Shown here: positions 26,601-34,494 of the stretch, piece after piece | How the letters are laid out: every line of letters starts with the position of its first letter | How positions within the stretch are numbered: the first letter of the stretch is position 1 | Origin: Verrucomicrobiota bacterium | GTDB lineage: Bacteria; Verrucomicrobiota; Verrucomicrobiia; Limisphaerales; UBA9464 | Assembly (NCBI GenBank): GCA_947471985.1 | Contig: CANIZL010000005.1 | Span: 44,457 to 108,456 of the forward strand | Direction: 5' to 3' | Length of the DNA: 64,000 nucleotides | The notes under the pieces: generated by a model | Told to the model about the DNA's origin: nothing | Databases searched by the model: none | Seen by the model: only the letters and a program-made list of their open reading frames with translations | Program-made: the position numbers and the translations under genes

Positions 26601-28650
26601 CCGGAGTCGCCTCCCGGGGGTGATACATGATTTCGTTGATCACCACCTCGGTCTGCCGGAACACCTCATTCGGAGCACCCGGAGTCGGAGCCGACGGCAC
26701 GAGCCAGCGGCCGACGCCATCGGGGAAGCGCGCCTGCGGTTCGATCCGCACCACGAGGGCGTCCGCGATGACGTTCCGGCCGGGCGCCACGAGAATCAGC
26801 TGATCACCAGCACTGGCGCGAAAACCCAATTCCGCCGAGGTGAAGGCGCGTCGTCCCGCGGCGGGCAAGGTGACACCGGCGGGAAACTCATAACTGGCCG
26901 CACCCGATCCCACTCGCCGCAGGACATAGCCCGTCAGCGAAAGCTCGCGGGCGGTGCGATTCGCCAGTTCAACGAAGTAGGTCGCCGCACCGACCCCGGC
27001 GAGTTCATTCAAGACCACGTCCGGCTCCGTCGGCACCACCACGGGACCCGCGGATAACTCCGCCGCAAACCAGGCATCCTGCCGCCCATCGGCGGCCTGA
27101 TGCACCTCCACCGCCAAAACATTGGTCCCGACCTTGAGTGCGCTGGCGGGTAGGACGTTGGTCACGGTCAGGGGCGGTGCCGCGACGGCCGCGAGGGCGG
27201 ACGTCGTCGCGGTCAGGGGACCGGCCGGTAGATTGATCCGTGCAACTTCGACACCATTCAGGTAAAAAGCCGCACCGTCATTGACGCGCGACAGCAACGT
27301 CAGCTGCGTGGTGGCCGGATTGCCGGTGAAAACAAATCGGGAGCGGAAGTACGTGGTTGCACCCACCGCGCCCAATCGACTTTCCGGGGCCGCCACCGCC
27401 CGGGCGGTTACGCGGGCCCGGACGCGAAAACCCGCCGGATTGGCCCCGGGACCATCATTCGCCCAGAGAAACTCCAGCGTGTTCACGCCCGCCACGAAGC
27501 CGCTGGTAAATTGAAAATCCGCACTGAATGCGTTGTACCCGACGTAGGCCGATCCACGGGACACACCGTTGAGGAGGACATTGCTCAGCCGGTTGTCCGC
27601 CGCCGCGGCAAACGTCAGCTGGGCGCTCGCCGGATCAAAGCCCGTCAGATCAAAGCTGGTGCGGCAGCGATAATCGCCCGCGGCCACACTGGCCGTGCCG
27701 GGAGTGACCGGGCCGATCCAACTCGATTGCGCATCATTGGCCAGCCAGGCCGGATGCCCTTCGATCACCAAGGCCGGAGCGGGCGGGGGCGGACTCACCG
27801 CCTCCGCCGACGCGGTCACGATGTAGTGGGGATCCCGGCTGCCGGGCGCCAGGATCTGGCCATCCGCGGCCGTTCCGGTATTGAACAGACCCGGCACCAC
27901 CCGCACGTCGCCGCCCGGAACGGGCGCCGTGCCGCCGTAGAAGGGGGCGGGGCCGCGGCGCCACGCGATGTCCGGAAAGGTGGGATCGCGCCAAAGCGTA
28001 CCCGGGTCGACGCCGGAATCGTCCACCGCCCACGACTGACTGGCCACCACCAGCGGCACGGCAACGATTGCGGTGGTGCCGGGAAAATTGACGGTGCCCG
28101 GGGTGCCACCGACCTGCGCGCTCGCCCGCCAGCTTTCCGCCGGTTCGCTGGCCAAATGGACCTTCCGTTTGGCGAGCGAAGGCCCGGCCCCATCTGCCGC
28201 CACCGGCCAGTCCCCGCTGGTGCGGTAACGCACTGAGTCCATCAGCCGCTGGTTGTTGTTGCGCAATTCCAGCGTCTCACCCGAATTCGACAAGCGCCCG
28301 GTGAACGGGCCAAACACGTTGGTGGCGCCCGTCGCGGCGACGAGCGCGGCGGGATTGACGGCAACCACCAGATACCCACCCCCGGGCAATACCGTGCCTT
28401 CGGCAAAACGAAAATCCACCCCCCCGGCCAGCGACCACCCGGAGAGGTCCATATTGACTGCCATTTCGTTATGCAGCTCGACCCATTCCATCGCCGCTTC
28501 GGAGCTGGCGGGGTGATACATGAGCTCATTGAAGACCACCGTACTGTCCGCCCGGACCAATGCGGACAAGCAGGGCATCACCCGGAGCAGGCTCCGCACG
28601 AGGCCGTAAGAGCGGGCGCAAGCGGTGGTGCGGGGAGATGGATGAAGCAT
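23611..28650 (-). CDS. Giant secreted lamin-tail/CotH-kinase protein with EF-hand-like C-terminus
   Basis: 1,679 residues. After a signal-like start there is a lamin-tail domain with VVFNELMYHP (about 39), two more near VVLNELAGVG (about 545) and VVINEIMYHP (about 668), jelly-roll-like stretches with LPAGGYLVVARDP, then a CotH-type domain (about 1120-1420) with LPFLWDMDYNFG, the DxD metal-binding motif. The C-terminus has a calcium-binding repeat DSDADGLPDVWETAFGTDP followed by DLDHDGQTNGQEYLAGTDP, as in thrombospondin type 3 and dockerin-like repeats. CotH proteins are atypical kinases that phosphorylate extracellular proteins. Such proteins are frequent in Verrucomicrobia and Planctomycetes; the substrate is unknown. 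Confidence 0.9.
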   Translation of the reverse strand: MLHPSPRTTACARSYGLVRSLLRVMPCLSALVRADSTVVFNELMYHPASSEAAMEWVELHNEMAVNMDLSGWSLAGGVDFRFAEGTVLPGGGYLVVAVNPAALVAATGATNVFGPFTGRLSNSGETLELRNNNQRLMDSVRYRTSGDWPVAADGAGPSLAKRKVHLASEPAESWRASAQVGGTPGTVNFPGTTAIVAVPLVVASQSWAVDDSGVDPGTLWRDPTFPDIAWRRGPAPFYGGTAPVPGGDVRVVPGLFNTGTAADGQILAPGSRDPHYIVTASAEAVSPPPPAPALVIEGHPAWLANDAQSSWIGPVTPGTASVAAGDYRCRTSFDLTGFDPASAQLTFAAAADNRLSNVLLNGVSRGSAYVGYNAFSADFQFTSGFVAGVNTLEFLWANDGPGANPAGFRVRARVTARAVAAPESRLGAVGATTYFRSRFVFTGNPATTQLTLLSRVNDGAAFYLNGVEVARINLPAGPLTATTSALAAVAAPPLTVTNVLPASALKVGTNVLAVEVHQAADGRQDAWFAAELSAGPVVVPTEPDVVLNELAGVGAATYFVELANRTARELSLTGYVLRRVGSGAASYEFPAGVTLPAAGRRAFTSAELGFRASAGDQLILVAPGRNVIADALVVRIEPQARFPDGVGRWLVPSAPTPGAPNEVFRQTEVVINEIMYHPREATPGPWLELFNRSAAAVDLSEWRFTSGIDYRFAAGTTLPAGGYLVVARDPVALLAANPGLRVVGPYTNTLSGRSDLLVLANASGNPADEVRYFDGGRWAAEADGSGSSLELRNPWADHAAAESWAASRESAATGWTNYSYRAVATAATEPVTWKEFVLGLLDAGECLIDDLRVVESPDTAPVSLLSNGNFENGAAAWRFLGTHRHSEVIVDPDQPGNHVLHLVATGPTEHMHNHLETTLTNNRAVVNGRTYAVSYRARWLSGNAQLNTRLYFNRVARTTRLATPVSRGTPGARNSTYVENPGPTFADLQHTPTVPKAAEAVTVSARVSDPQGVASVQFFWSINGGGWQSRALVVPADGRVSGTVPGAAAGSVVQFYLQAADTLGATAFFPAAGPASRALYNVNDQRATTGPLHNLRLVMTPADTGFLHALTNVMSNELLRATVVYDEQESFYDVGVHLQGSERGRSDPGRVGFTIEFAPDHLFRGVHGGISIDRSGGYTGVGGDQDEILLKHALQHAGGLPGMYDDLVRIIPPRADLTGPGLLILAKYGNVFLDSQYARGSDGGVFKLELIYSPTTTSGGTPQSPKLPQPDDVVGVDLGNLGDNPESYRWFLLHENNREQDDYQPVMALAKALNKTGTALDADSRRLMDVSTWMRAVAFQSLWGLVDTYPFDNPHNFMIYFRPEDGRALPFLWDMDYNFGAAATSPINRAGGNLARLIGLPGNQRLYQGHLLDLITTTYNTNYLTPWINHFGSLAGQNFGGIRSYVDQRVKSVRSQLTAAVPFAVTSTGTTTGWVNAAVALISGRAGIDVREIRIEGRADPLEFRWSNLTTWQTTVPLVLGTNQLRFLAYGFQGQLVASNTVNVTSAAVGGGVDSDADGLPDVWETAFGTDPLTADAGLDLDHDGQTNGQEYLAGTDPRAAASVLKMEARSASDGLHLGFLARAGRSYSLLSRPALSGVLWDRVLDVLPEAADHPFETTLAPLDPAGARFYRVVTPRLP

Positions 28651-28658
28651 GGGCTACG

Positions 28659-28687
28659 CTCATACGAACGCAGCCGGTACGTGTCAA
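28659..28687 (-). promoter_or_regulatory. Putative sigma70-type promoter of the giant CotH gene
   Basis: On the minus strand a perfect TTGACA (28682-28687) is 17 bases from TATGAG (28659-28664). The predicted start site, about 7 bases further, falls within a few bases of the ATG at 28650, so the mRNA would have almost no leader. The -10 is only a partial match. Confidence 0.4.
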
Positions 28688-28736
28688 AGTTGACTCGGCT
28701 GCCGCAACGCCGCCGCGGCCGCTTCGGGACCGGCCT

Positions 28737-28764
28737 TTGACACCACTCCTCCGCCGAATAGGTT
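28737..28764 (+). promoter_or_regulatory. Weak putative promoter of the second pseudopilin gene
   Basis: A perfect TTGACA (28737-28742) followed after 16 bases by TAGGTT (28759-28764), upstream of the ATG at 28822. The -10 match is poor, so this is only a candidate. Confidence 0.25.
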
Positions 28765-28821
28765 GGCCTCCGCTTTCACCAATATTATCAGGCTCCCTAA
28801 GCGCCTGCACTCGCGGCATCC

Positions 28822-29586
28822 ATGAACGACACCCTATCCGGCCCCGGCCCTTCCCGGACTCCGCGGTCTGCCTTCACCCTGATCGAACTGCTGGTGGTGA
28901 TCGCCATCATCGCCATTTTGGCCGGCATGCTGCTCCCGGCCCTGGCGAAGTCGAAGGAGCAGGCGCAGCGCACGCTGTGCATGAACAACCAGAAGCAGCT
29001 GCTCCTGGCGCACATTCTGTATCTCGGGGACAACACCGATCGCATCGCTCCACCCAATTGCGGCGGCTCGTCCGGGGCGGCGAACCCGGGACTGCCGGCG
29101 GGCTGGCTGTACAAACCCGGCGAGGCCCTGCCCCGGAACGGGACGAATTACGGCCCGCAAAAGGGATTGTTCTATCCCGCCATGACCACGCCCAAGATGT
29201 ACATGTGTCCCGTCCACCGAACGAACACCGCGGCGTGGCGCGCCAGCACCATCAAATTCACCAGCTACCTGATGAGCGGCGTGGTCATCAATAGCTCCAG
29301 CAGTTTCGATTGGGCCATCGGCTCCGCCGGCGGCACGTTTCGGGCCTCCGCCTTCCAGCCCACCGACATGCTGTTCTGGGAGACGGACGAAGCGGATTCG
29401 GGATATTTCAATGATGGCTCAAGTTCTCCCGCGGAGGGCTTTTCCAAACGACACAACACGGGCGCGATCGTGGGGTTGATGGGGGGACATATCGAGTACC
29501 TGAAATGGACGCGATACTACCAACTGCTCGCGGATCCGACCCGCAACAGCCTCTGGTGCTTCCCCAATTCAAAGGACGGCCGCTGA
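28822..29586 (+). CDS. Pseudopilin-like protein with prepilin N-terminal cleavage/methylation domain
   Basis: 254 residues from ATG 28822. The leader contains prolines and an Arg, then [19 protein letters not shown] with cleavage expected between Ala and Phe (Ala rather than Gly precedes Phe here: RSAFTL), and Glu at +5. The globular part ends with [20 protein letters not shown], an H-x9-DG-like motif with the final DG changed to GG. It resembles the protein at 2568-3362. The next gene begins 18 bases after its stop. There is no nearby secretion operon. Confidence 0.9.
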   Translation: MNDTLSGPGPSRTPRSAFTLIELLVVIAIIAILAGMLLPALAKSKEQAQRTLCMNNQKQLLLAHILYLGDNTDRIAPPNCGGSSGAANPGLPAGWLYKPGEALPRNGTNYGPQKGLFYPAMTTPKMYMCPVHRTNTAAWRASTIKFTSYLMSGVVINSSSSFDWAIGSAGGTFRASAFQPTDMLFWETDEADSGYFNDGSSSPAEGFSKRHNTGAIVGLMGGHIEYLKWTRYYQLLADPTRNSLWCFPNSKDGR

Positions 29587-29604
29587 AATTCCGGAGCCTT
29601 TTCC

Positions 29605-29961
29605 ATGAGGAACATTTTTTCGCTTGGTCTGCTGGGAGCGTTGCTTCTGTCCCCGCTTTGCGGTTGCAGTCGCCCGGCCAGCGCCGAATCCAGCCTCACC
29701 CATTTGGAACAGTCCTTTCCGGCGGCCACCGCCAATCCCGAATTGCAACTCGCCATCGCGGCCTCCAAGGCGCGGGATTTTGCCACCGGTGTGGTGGCGC
29801 TGGGTAATGTCAAAAAGACGCCTGGTCTGACGCCGCAACAGCTCATGGCGGTGGAACAGGCCCAGCAGGCCATGACGGCCGATCTGATCCGACGCGCCGA
29901 CGGTGGCGATGCCGCCGCCCGGGCGGAGCTCGCCCGCATCGAACAAAGCCGCTCGCAATAA
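29605..29961 (+). CDS. Small putative lipoprotein
   Basis: 118 residues with a hydrophobic signal MRNIFSLGLLGALLLSPLCGC; the lipobox-like LCGC would give a lipid-anchored mature protein. The rest is a mainly helical stretch rich in Ala and Gln with QQLMAVEQAQQAM. No function recognised. Start ATG 29605 lies 18 bases after the pseudopilin stop, so the two are probably co-transcribed. Confidence 0.72.
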   Translation: MRNIFSLGLLGALLLSPLCGCSRPASAESSLTHLEQSFPAATANPELQLAIAASKARDFATGVVALGNVKKTPGLTPQQLMAVEQAQQAMTADLIRRADGGDAAARAELARIEQSRSQ

Positions 29962-29977
29962 GCCGTTCGGGTCCGGC

Positions 29978-30472
29978 CTATTCCCGGGCTTTCGAATCCA
30001 GCCAAAGCGTGACCGGTCCGTCGTTGGTCAATTCGATCGACATATCCGCACCGAAAATCCCGGCCGGAACCGTGCGCCCCAGCAATTCCGTCAGGCGTCG
30101 ATGAAACGCTTCGTAAAGCGGGATGGCGATCGGTGGCCGTGCGGCCCGGTGCCAGCTCGGACGGGTCCCCTTCCGGGTGCTGGCAAACAGCGTGAATTGA
30201 CTGACCAGGAGAATCTCCCCACCCACCTGCACGACCGAACGCTCGCCGGCACCGCGCGCGCCGGAATCATCTGTCGCCCCGTCCACGGGCTCCACGGGGG
30301 CCGGTTCAAAAACTCGTAAATCCACCGTCTTTCGCGCCAACCACTCGATGTCCTCCGGCCCATCCACCTCTTCGACGCCGACGAACACCAGGAGACCCGG
30401 GCCGATTCGTGCCTGTTCGTGCCCGGCGATTACGACGCGGGCCGACGTCACCCGTTGGAGTACGACGCGCAT
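29978..30472 (-). CDS. dtd: D-aminoacyl-tRNA deacylase
   Basis: 164 residues; removes D-amino acids and Gly from mischarged tRNA. Start MRVVLQRVTSARVVI, catalytic SQFTLFA motif and the C-terminal NDGPVTL (Gly-Pro motif NxGPVT) are present. The usual length is about 145; here an insertion of about 18 residues rich in Pro, Asp and Gly (about residues 55-73) sits before the VQVGGEILLVSQFTL strand. It is on the minus strand, convergent with the lipoprotein gene. Confidence 0.93.
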   Translation of the reverse strand: MRVVLQRVTSARVVIAGHEQARIGPGLLVFVGVEEVDGPEDIEWLARKTVDLRVFEPAPVEPVDGATDDSGARGAGERSVVQVGGEILLVSQFTLFASTRKGTRPSWHRAARPPIAIPLYEAFHRRLTELLGRTVPAGIFGADMSIELTNDGPVTLWLDSKARE

Positions 30473-30484
30473 GGCCCGATAGGA

Positions 30485-31615
30485 TCAGGGTCGATCCGAG
30501 CCCAGAAAAGCCAGGCCCTTCAACAGATCGATTGCCCGACCCAGAACCGGATCCTTGATCACCCGAGCCACCTCGGCGGGAGTTGGGCGTGGAGCGGACG
30601 CCGGCCCGTTGGTGGAAGCCGAACCTGCCGGCAGGGCATCCGAACCCACCCCGCGGACCGCGGCCTCGACGTCCCGCTTTTGCCGCACCAGATCGGCCTC
30701 GCTCACCCGCTTGCGCACCACAGTGGTCGCGCCCGTGAGCGTGTTGGTGCCGGCTCCGCTGCCACCCGTGGCGGAGGACGAAAGCACGATGGTGTAGGGA
30801 TCCGCCAAATACGCCCGATCCTGTTCGGCTCGCATCCGCACCAGAATATCCGGCTCCACACCGGTTTCTGACAGGGCCTGACCGTCGGCCGTCTTGACCA
30901 CCGACACCGCCAGGCGCAACCGGTTCGGATTACCGTCGCCGAGGGGCACCTCCTTAAAAACCGCCGCCACACCAGCCGTCGGGCCGCCGATGAGGATTCC
31001 CAACCGTTGCTGGCGCAACGCCGCCGCCAATGCTTCGGCACCGCCCCGGGTATCGTGGTTTACCAGCACCGTCACCGGCCGGGTCCAGGCATTGGTCTGC
31101 GCGGTGGAGAGGCCCTGTCGGTCACCCCAGCTCAGGACGGTCTTCTCGGTGTTGAGAAACAGGGCCACCACGTTGGCGGCAGCCTGATAGTCGGTCCCCA
31201 CGGCGAAGCGCAGATCCAGGACGAGCCCGCGCGACGCGGCAAAATCCGGGCTTCGCAGTGCGGCGGCGAGCTGCGGTGCCAGGGCCAGGGTCACCTGTCC
31301 CACCCGGACATAGGCGCAATTGTCATAAACGGCCCGGGTCACGATCGCCGGTTCGTCCGAGACGGGCTCCGCCACATCCGCGGGCGCCAAAACGCGCCCT
31401 CGCACCTTGGCCAACAAAGCCCCCGCGGCGGCCCGATCCAACTCCGCGTCCGCCAACCCCGACACATTGGCCCGGATCACCTCCAGCAATTCACGGTGCG
31501 GCGGCAGCGGTGCATCCGCCCCGGCCAAGGACGCCATAATGGTCAGACATCCCAGCGAGCGCCCCCAGTGGAAGCAGGAAGATCTGGTAGATGGACGAGG
31601 TTGCCCCGGTGACAT
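30485..31615 (-). CDS. S41-protease-like protein lacking catalytic Ser and Lys
   Basis: 376 residues from ATG 31615 with a signal peptide. The core aligns with the tail-specific protease fold: RGLVLDLRFAVGTDY, RPVTVLVNHDTRGGAEALAAAL, LGILIGGPTAGVAAVFKEVPLGDG and SETGVEPDI. In S41 peptidases the serine loop reads VNxGSASASE and the lysine loop KTxGKG; here they read VNHDTRGGAE and PTAGVA, so both catalytic residues are gone. No PDZ domain is seen. It probably is a non-catalytic relative with a binding or scaffold role. Located directly upstream of dtd on the same strand (12 bases). Confidence 0.8.
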   Translation of the reverse strand: MSPGQPRPSTRSSCFHWGRSLGCLTIMASLAGADAPLPPHRELLEVIRANVSGLADAELDRAAAGALLAKVRGRVLAPADVAEPVSDEPAIVTRAVYDNCAYVRVGQVTLALAPQLAAALRSPDFAASRGLVLDLRFAVGTDYQAAANVVALFLNTEKTVLSWGDRQGLSTAQTNAWTRPVTVLVNHDTRGGAEALAAALRQQRLGILIGGPTAGVAAVFKEVPLGDGNPNRLRLAVSVVKTADGQALSETGVEPDILVRMRAEQDRAYLADPYTIVLSSSATGGSGAGTNTLTGATTVVRKRVSEADLVRQKRDVEAAVRGVGSDALPAGSASTNGPASAPRPTPAEVARVIKDPVLGRAIDLLKGLAFLGSDRP

Positions 31616-31735
31616 GTCCCACCTATTTCGCGCAACCAAACGCCGGGAGGCAATGCGAATCCGTCATTCCGGCGATGAAGTTTGCGCATTCCATCGATGC
31701 GCCACCCCACCGATCACCGCCGAACCTGCACCCAA

Positions 31736-32953
31736 TCAGCCGATGAACGCCTGATGCAACGCGCGCGTCGCCGCTTCGCCCTTGGCCAGATCGATCACCA
31801 CGCTGACCTTGATTTCACTGGTCGAAATCATGTCGATGTTCACATCTTCATGGGCCAGCACATCGAACATCTTCGCCGCGACTCCGGCGTGACTCCGCAT
31901 ACCGACACCCACGATGGAAAGCTTGCCAATGTTTTCCGTCGCCACGGCCTCGCGGAAGCCGACTTCCGTCTTGAGCCCGGCGATGATCTGATTGGCCTTG
32001 AGCAGGTCCGGCTTGTCCACCGTGAACGAAAGATCGGTCATGGGACTGCCGCCCGCATGGCTGGCATTCTGCACGATCATGTCGACGTTCACACTGGCAT
32101 CCGCGAGCGCCCGGAAGATGCGGGCGGCGCGACCCGGACGATCGGGCACGCCGAACAAGGTGATCTTGGCCTGATTCTTATCGAGCGACACGCCGCGAAC
32201 GACGACGCTCTCCATGCTGGTGGACTCTTCTTTCACAATGGTACCGGGATTGTCGTTGAGGGAGCTGCGGACTTCGAAAACCACATTGAATTTCTTCGCG
32301 AACTCGACGGAGCGCAATTGCATGACCTTGGAGCCCGCGCCGGCCATCTCGAGCATCTCGTCGTAGGAGATCTCCGCGAGCTTGCGCGCCGTGGGCACGA
32401 TGCGGGGATCGGCGGTGTAAACACCGTCCACATCCGTGTAGATCTGACAAAGATCCGCCTTCAGCGCTCCCGCCAGGGCAATGGCCGACAGATCCGAACC
32501 ACCGCGTCCGAGCGTGGTGATCTGGCCATCCGGCGTCCGACCTTGAAAGCCGGCGACGATGACCACATTGCCGGCGTCCAGCGCACGATGCACCTCCGCC
32601 GGGGAGATGTTCTGGATCCGCGCCTTGGTGTGGACGAGGTCGGTGACGATGCCCGCCTGGGCGCCCGTGAAGGACACCGCCTTGAGGCCCAGCGAATGCA
32701 GGGCGATGGCCGTGAGGGCGATGGTCTGCTGCTCGCCGGTGGCGAGGAGCATGTCCGTCTCCCGCTCATCCGGCAGCGGCGTGATCTCGCGGGCCAGCTT
32801 CAGCAGCCCGTCGGTCACCCCAGACATGGCGGAGACGACGACCACCACCTGGTCACCCTGCTCCCGATAACGGGCCACACGACGGGCCACGTTTTTGATC
32901 CGGTCCGTGTTACCGACCGACGTGCCGCCGAATTTCTGGACAATCAGAGCCAT
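31736..32953 (-). CDS. lysC: Aspartate kinase
   Basis: 405 residues, standard length. Start MALIVQKFGGTSVGN (kinase motif), GRGGSDLSAIALAGAL (nucleotide-binding/aspartate motif), and two C-terminal ACT domains (about 265-405) with SMTDLSFTVDKPD and GVGMRSHAGVAAKMFDVL, which bind the feedback inhibitor lysine or threonine. It makes aspartyl phosphate, the first step to Lys, Met, Thr and Ile. Divergent from the DegP-like gene at 33106. Confidence 0.96.
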   Translation of the reverse strand: MALIVQKFGGTSVGNTDRIKNVARRVARYREQGDQVVVVVSAMSGVTDGLLKLAREITPLPDERETDMLLATGEQQTIALTAIALHSLGLKAVSFTGAQAGIVTDLVHTKARIQNISPAEVHRALDAGNVVIVAGFQGRTPDGQITTLGRGGSDLSAIALAGALKADLCQIYTDVDGVYTADPRIVPTARKLAEISYDEMLEMAGAGSKVMQLRSVEFAKKFNVVFEVRSSLNDNPGTIVKEESTSMESVVVRGVSLDKNQAKITLFGVPDRPGRAARIFRALADASVNVDMIVQNASHAGGSPMTDLSFTVDKPDLLKANQIIAGLKTEVGFREAVATENIGKLSIVGVGMRSHAGVAAKMFDVLAHEDVNIDMISTSEIKVSVVIDLAKGEAATRALHQAFIG

Positions 32954-33105
32954 GGTTTGCGCGAAAGACGGGCTATTTCGTGTAAAACGACCCCCGCAGC
33001 AAAGAAAAATGGCGAACCGCGATCAAATGGCCCACCCCACTCGCCGCCCACGGCGTTTGTCGGGTGAACAATTTCCCCGGTCCAGAAGTCAGTTACGCTG
33101 CTATT

Positions 33106-34494
33106 ATGCGAACGTTGACCCTCGACTGGCCCCGCTTACTGGGAGCCGCCCTGGCCTTGGGCTTGGTGCTGCCCGGCCTGCTCGCTCGTGAACCCGCGAC
33201 CGGCGAGCCCGATGCCGGGCTCCCGACCAGTCCGGAACTGGACGTCCGCCGCGACAGTACCGTCGCCGCGGTCGAGCGCGTCATGCCCGCGGTCGTAAAC
33301 ATCGCCACCCGCACCTGGGTGGATCGCGGCGCCTCCGACCCTTTTCAACGCTTCATCGACGAGTATTACGGTCGGCAACCACGGAACCCCGAGCCCGAGA
33401 TCAGCCGGGGTTCGGGGGTGGTAATCGATACCGATGGCTACGTCCTGACCAACGTCCACGTGGTCAAGGACGTCAGCGAAATCTACGTTCAATTCCCGAA
33501 TTCGGACGAACGTTACCCCGCCGAACGCGTCACCCTTTCCGAGGACAAGGACATCGCCATCCTGAAAATCCGGGCCCCCGCCGGCAAGCGGTTCCGGGCG
33601 GTCCGACTCGCCAAGGCCGACGACCTGCTCCTCGGCGAAACCGTGCTCGCGCTGGGCAATCCCTTCGGCCTCGGCGGCTCCGTCAGTCGGGGCATCCTCA
33701 GCTCCAAATCCCGCCGACCCAACGCCGTGCTGGCCGACGGTCAGCCCCTGAACATTCCGGATTGGCTGCAAACGGATGCCGCCATCAATCCGGGCAATTC
33801 CGGCGGCCCGTTGATCAACCTCCGCGGCGAACTCATTGGCATCAACGTCGCCGTGCTCCGGCCGGCCGGGGGCGCCCAGGGCATCGGTTTCGCCATTCCG
33901 GTCAAGCGCATCACCGAGGCGATGGCGGAAAAGCTTTCGGGCGAAAGCTTCGATGGATTTTGGTTTGGGGCGCGGCTCAAGCCGGAATTGAACCAACTGA
34001 CCGTCACCAGCATTCAGCCCGGAAGCCCCGCCGACAAAGCCGGCCTGAAAGCCGGTGACGTGGTCCAACAGGTCGATGGCAAGCCGGCGGGGTCCCTGAT
34101 CGATTTCAATCGCACCCTCGTCGCCACCGGAACCGAGCGCGCGGTGAAACTGGGCGTGCGCCGCGACGGGGCCGGGCGGACGCTGAATTTGCAATTGCAG
34201 GACGAAGCGGAGTTTTTCAACGCCCGCCTCGTCCAGGCCAAACTCGGCCTCCAATTAAAGCCCGTTCGGGGCGGCTTCTCCATCGTGTCGGTGGACCCCG
34301 GCAGTGCCGCCGATCAAGCCCGCATCCGCGCGGGCATGTACATTCTCAGCTACGATGGCGTGGCGGCCGAAGATCTCGTCGCCCTGGCCAAAGCCGCCTA
34401 CCAAAAGCCGAAGGGCGAAGCCATCAAGCTGGAATTGATCTATCAGCAGGGCTGGAACCGATATCAGGGGGAAGTCCCGGTGCGGGTGCGTTGA
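33106..34494 (+). CDS. DegP/HtrA-family serine protease with two PDZ domains
   Basis: 462 residues from ATG 33106. An N-terminal signal/anchor, then a trypsin-like domain with catalytic His118 in VLTNVHVV, Asp149 in KDIAILKI and Ser232 in NPGNSGGPLINLRG, then PDZ1 (about 295-370) and PDZ2 (about 385-460) with PGSPADKAGLKAGDVV and DPGSAADQARIRAGMYIL. Such proteins are periplasmic quality-control proteases and chaperones. The stop at 34494 is immediately followed by the convergent Gfo/Idh gene end at 34495, with no spacer. Confidence 0.95.
   Translation: MRTLTLDWPRLLGAALALGLVLPGLLAREPATGEPDAGLPTSPELDVRRDSTVAAVERVMPAVVNIATRTWVDRGASDPFQRFIDEYYGRQPRNPEPEISRGSGVVIDTDGYVLTNVHVVKDVSEIYVQFPNSDERYPAERVTLSEDKDIAILKIRAPAGKRFRAVRLAKADDLLLGETVLALGNPFGLGGSVSRGILSSKSRRPNAVLADGQPLNIPDWLQTDAAINPGNSGGPLINLRGELIGINVAVLRPAGGAQGIGFAIPVKRITEAMAEKLSGESFDGFWFGARLKPELNQLTVTSIQPGSPADKAGLKAGDVVQQVDGKPAGSLIDFNRTLVATGTERAVKLGVRRDGAGRTLNLQLQDEAEFFNARLVQAKLGLQLKPVRGGFSIVSVDPGSAADQARIRAGMYILSYDGVAAEDLVALAKAAYQKPKGEAIKLELIYQQGWNRYQGEVPVRVR

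Noticed and set aside
32954..33105. Lysine riboswitch upstream of lysC
   Set aside because: The leader is too short (about 150 bases shared with a divergent gene) and lacks the conserved junction motifs.
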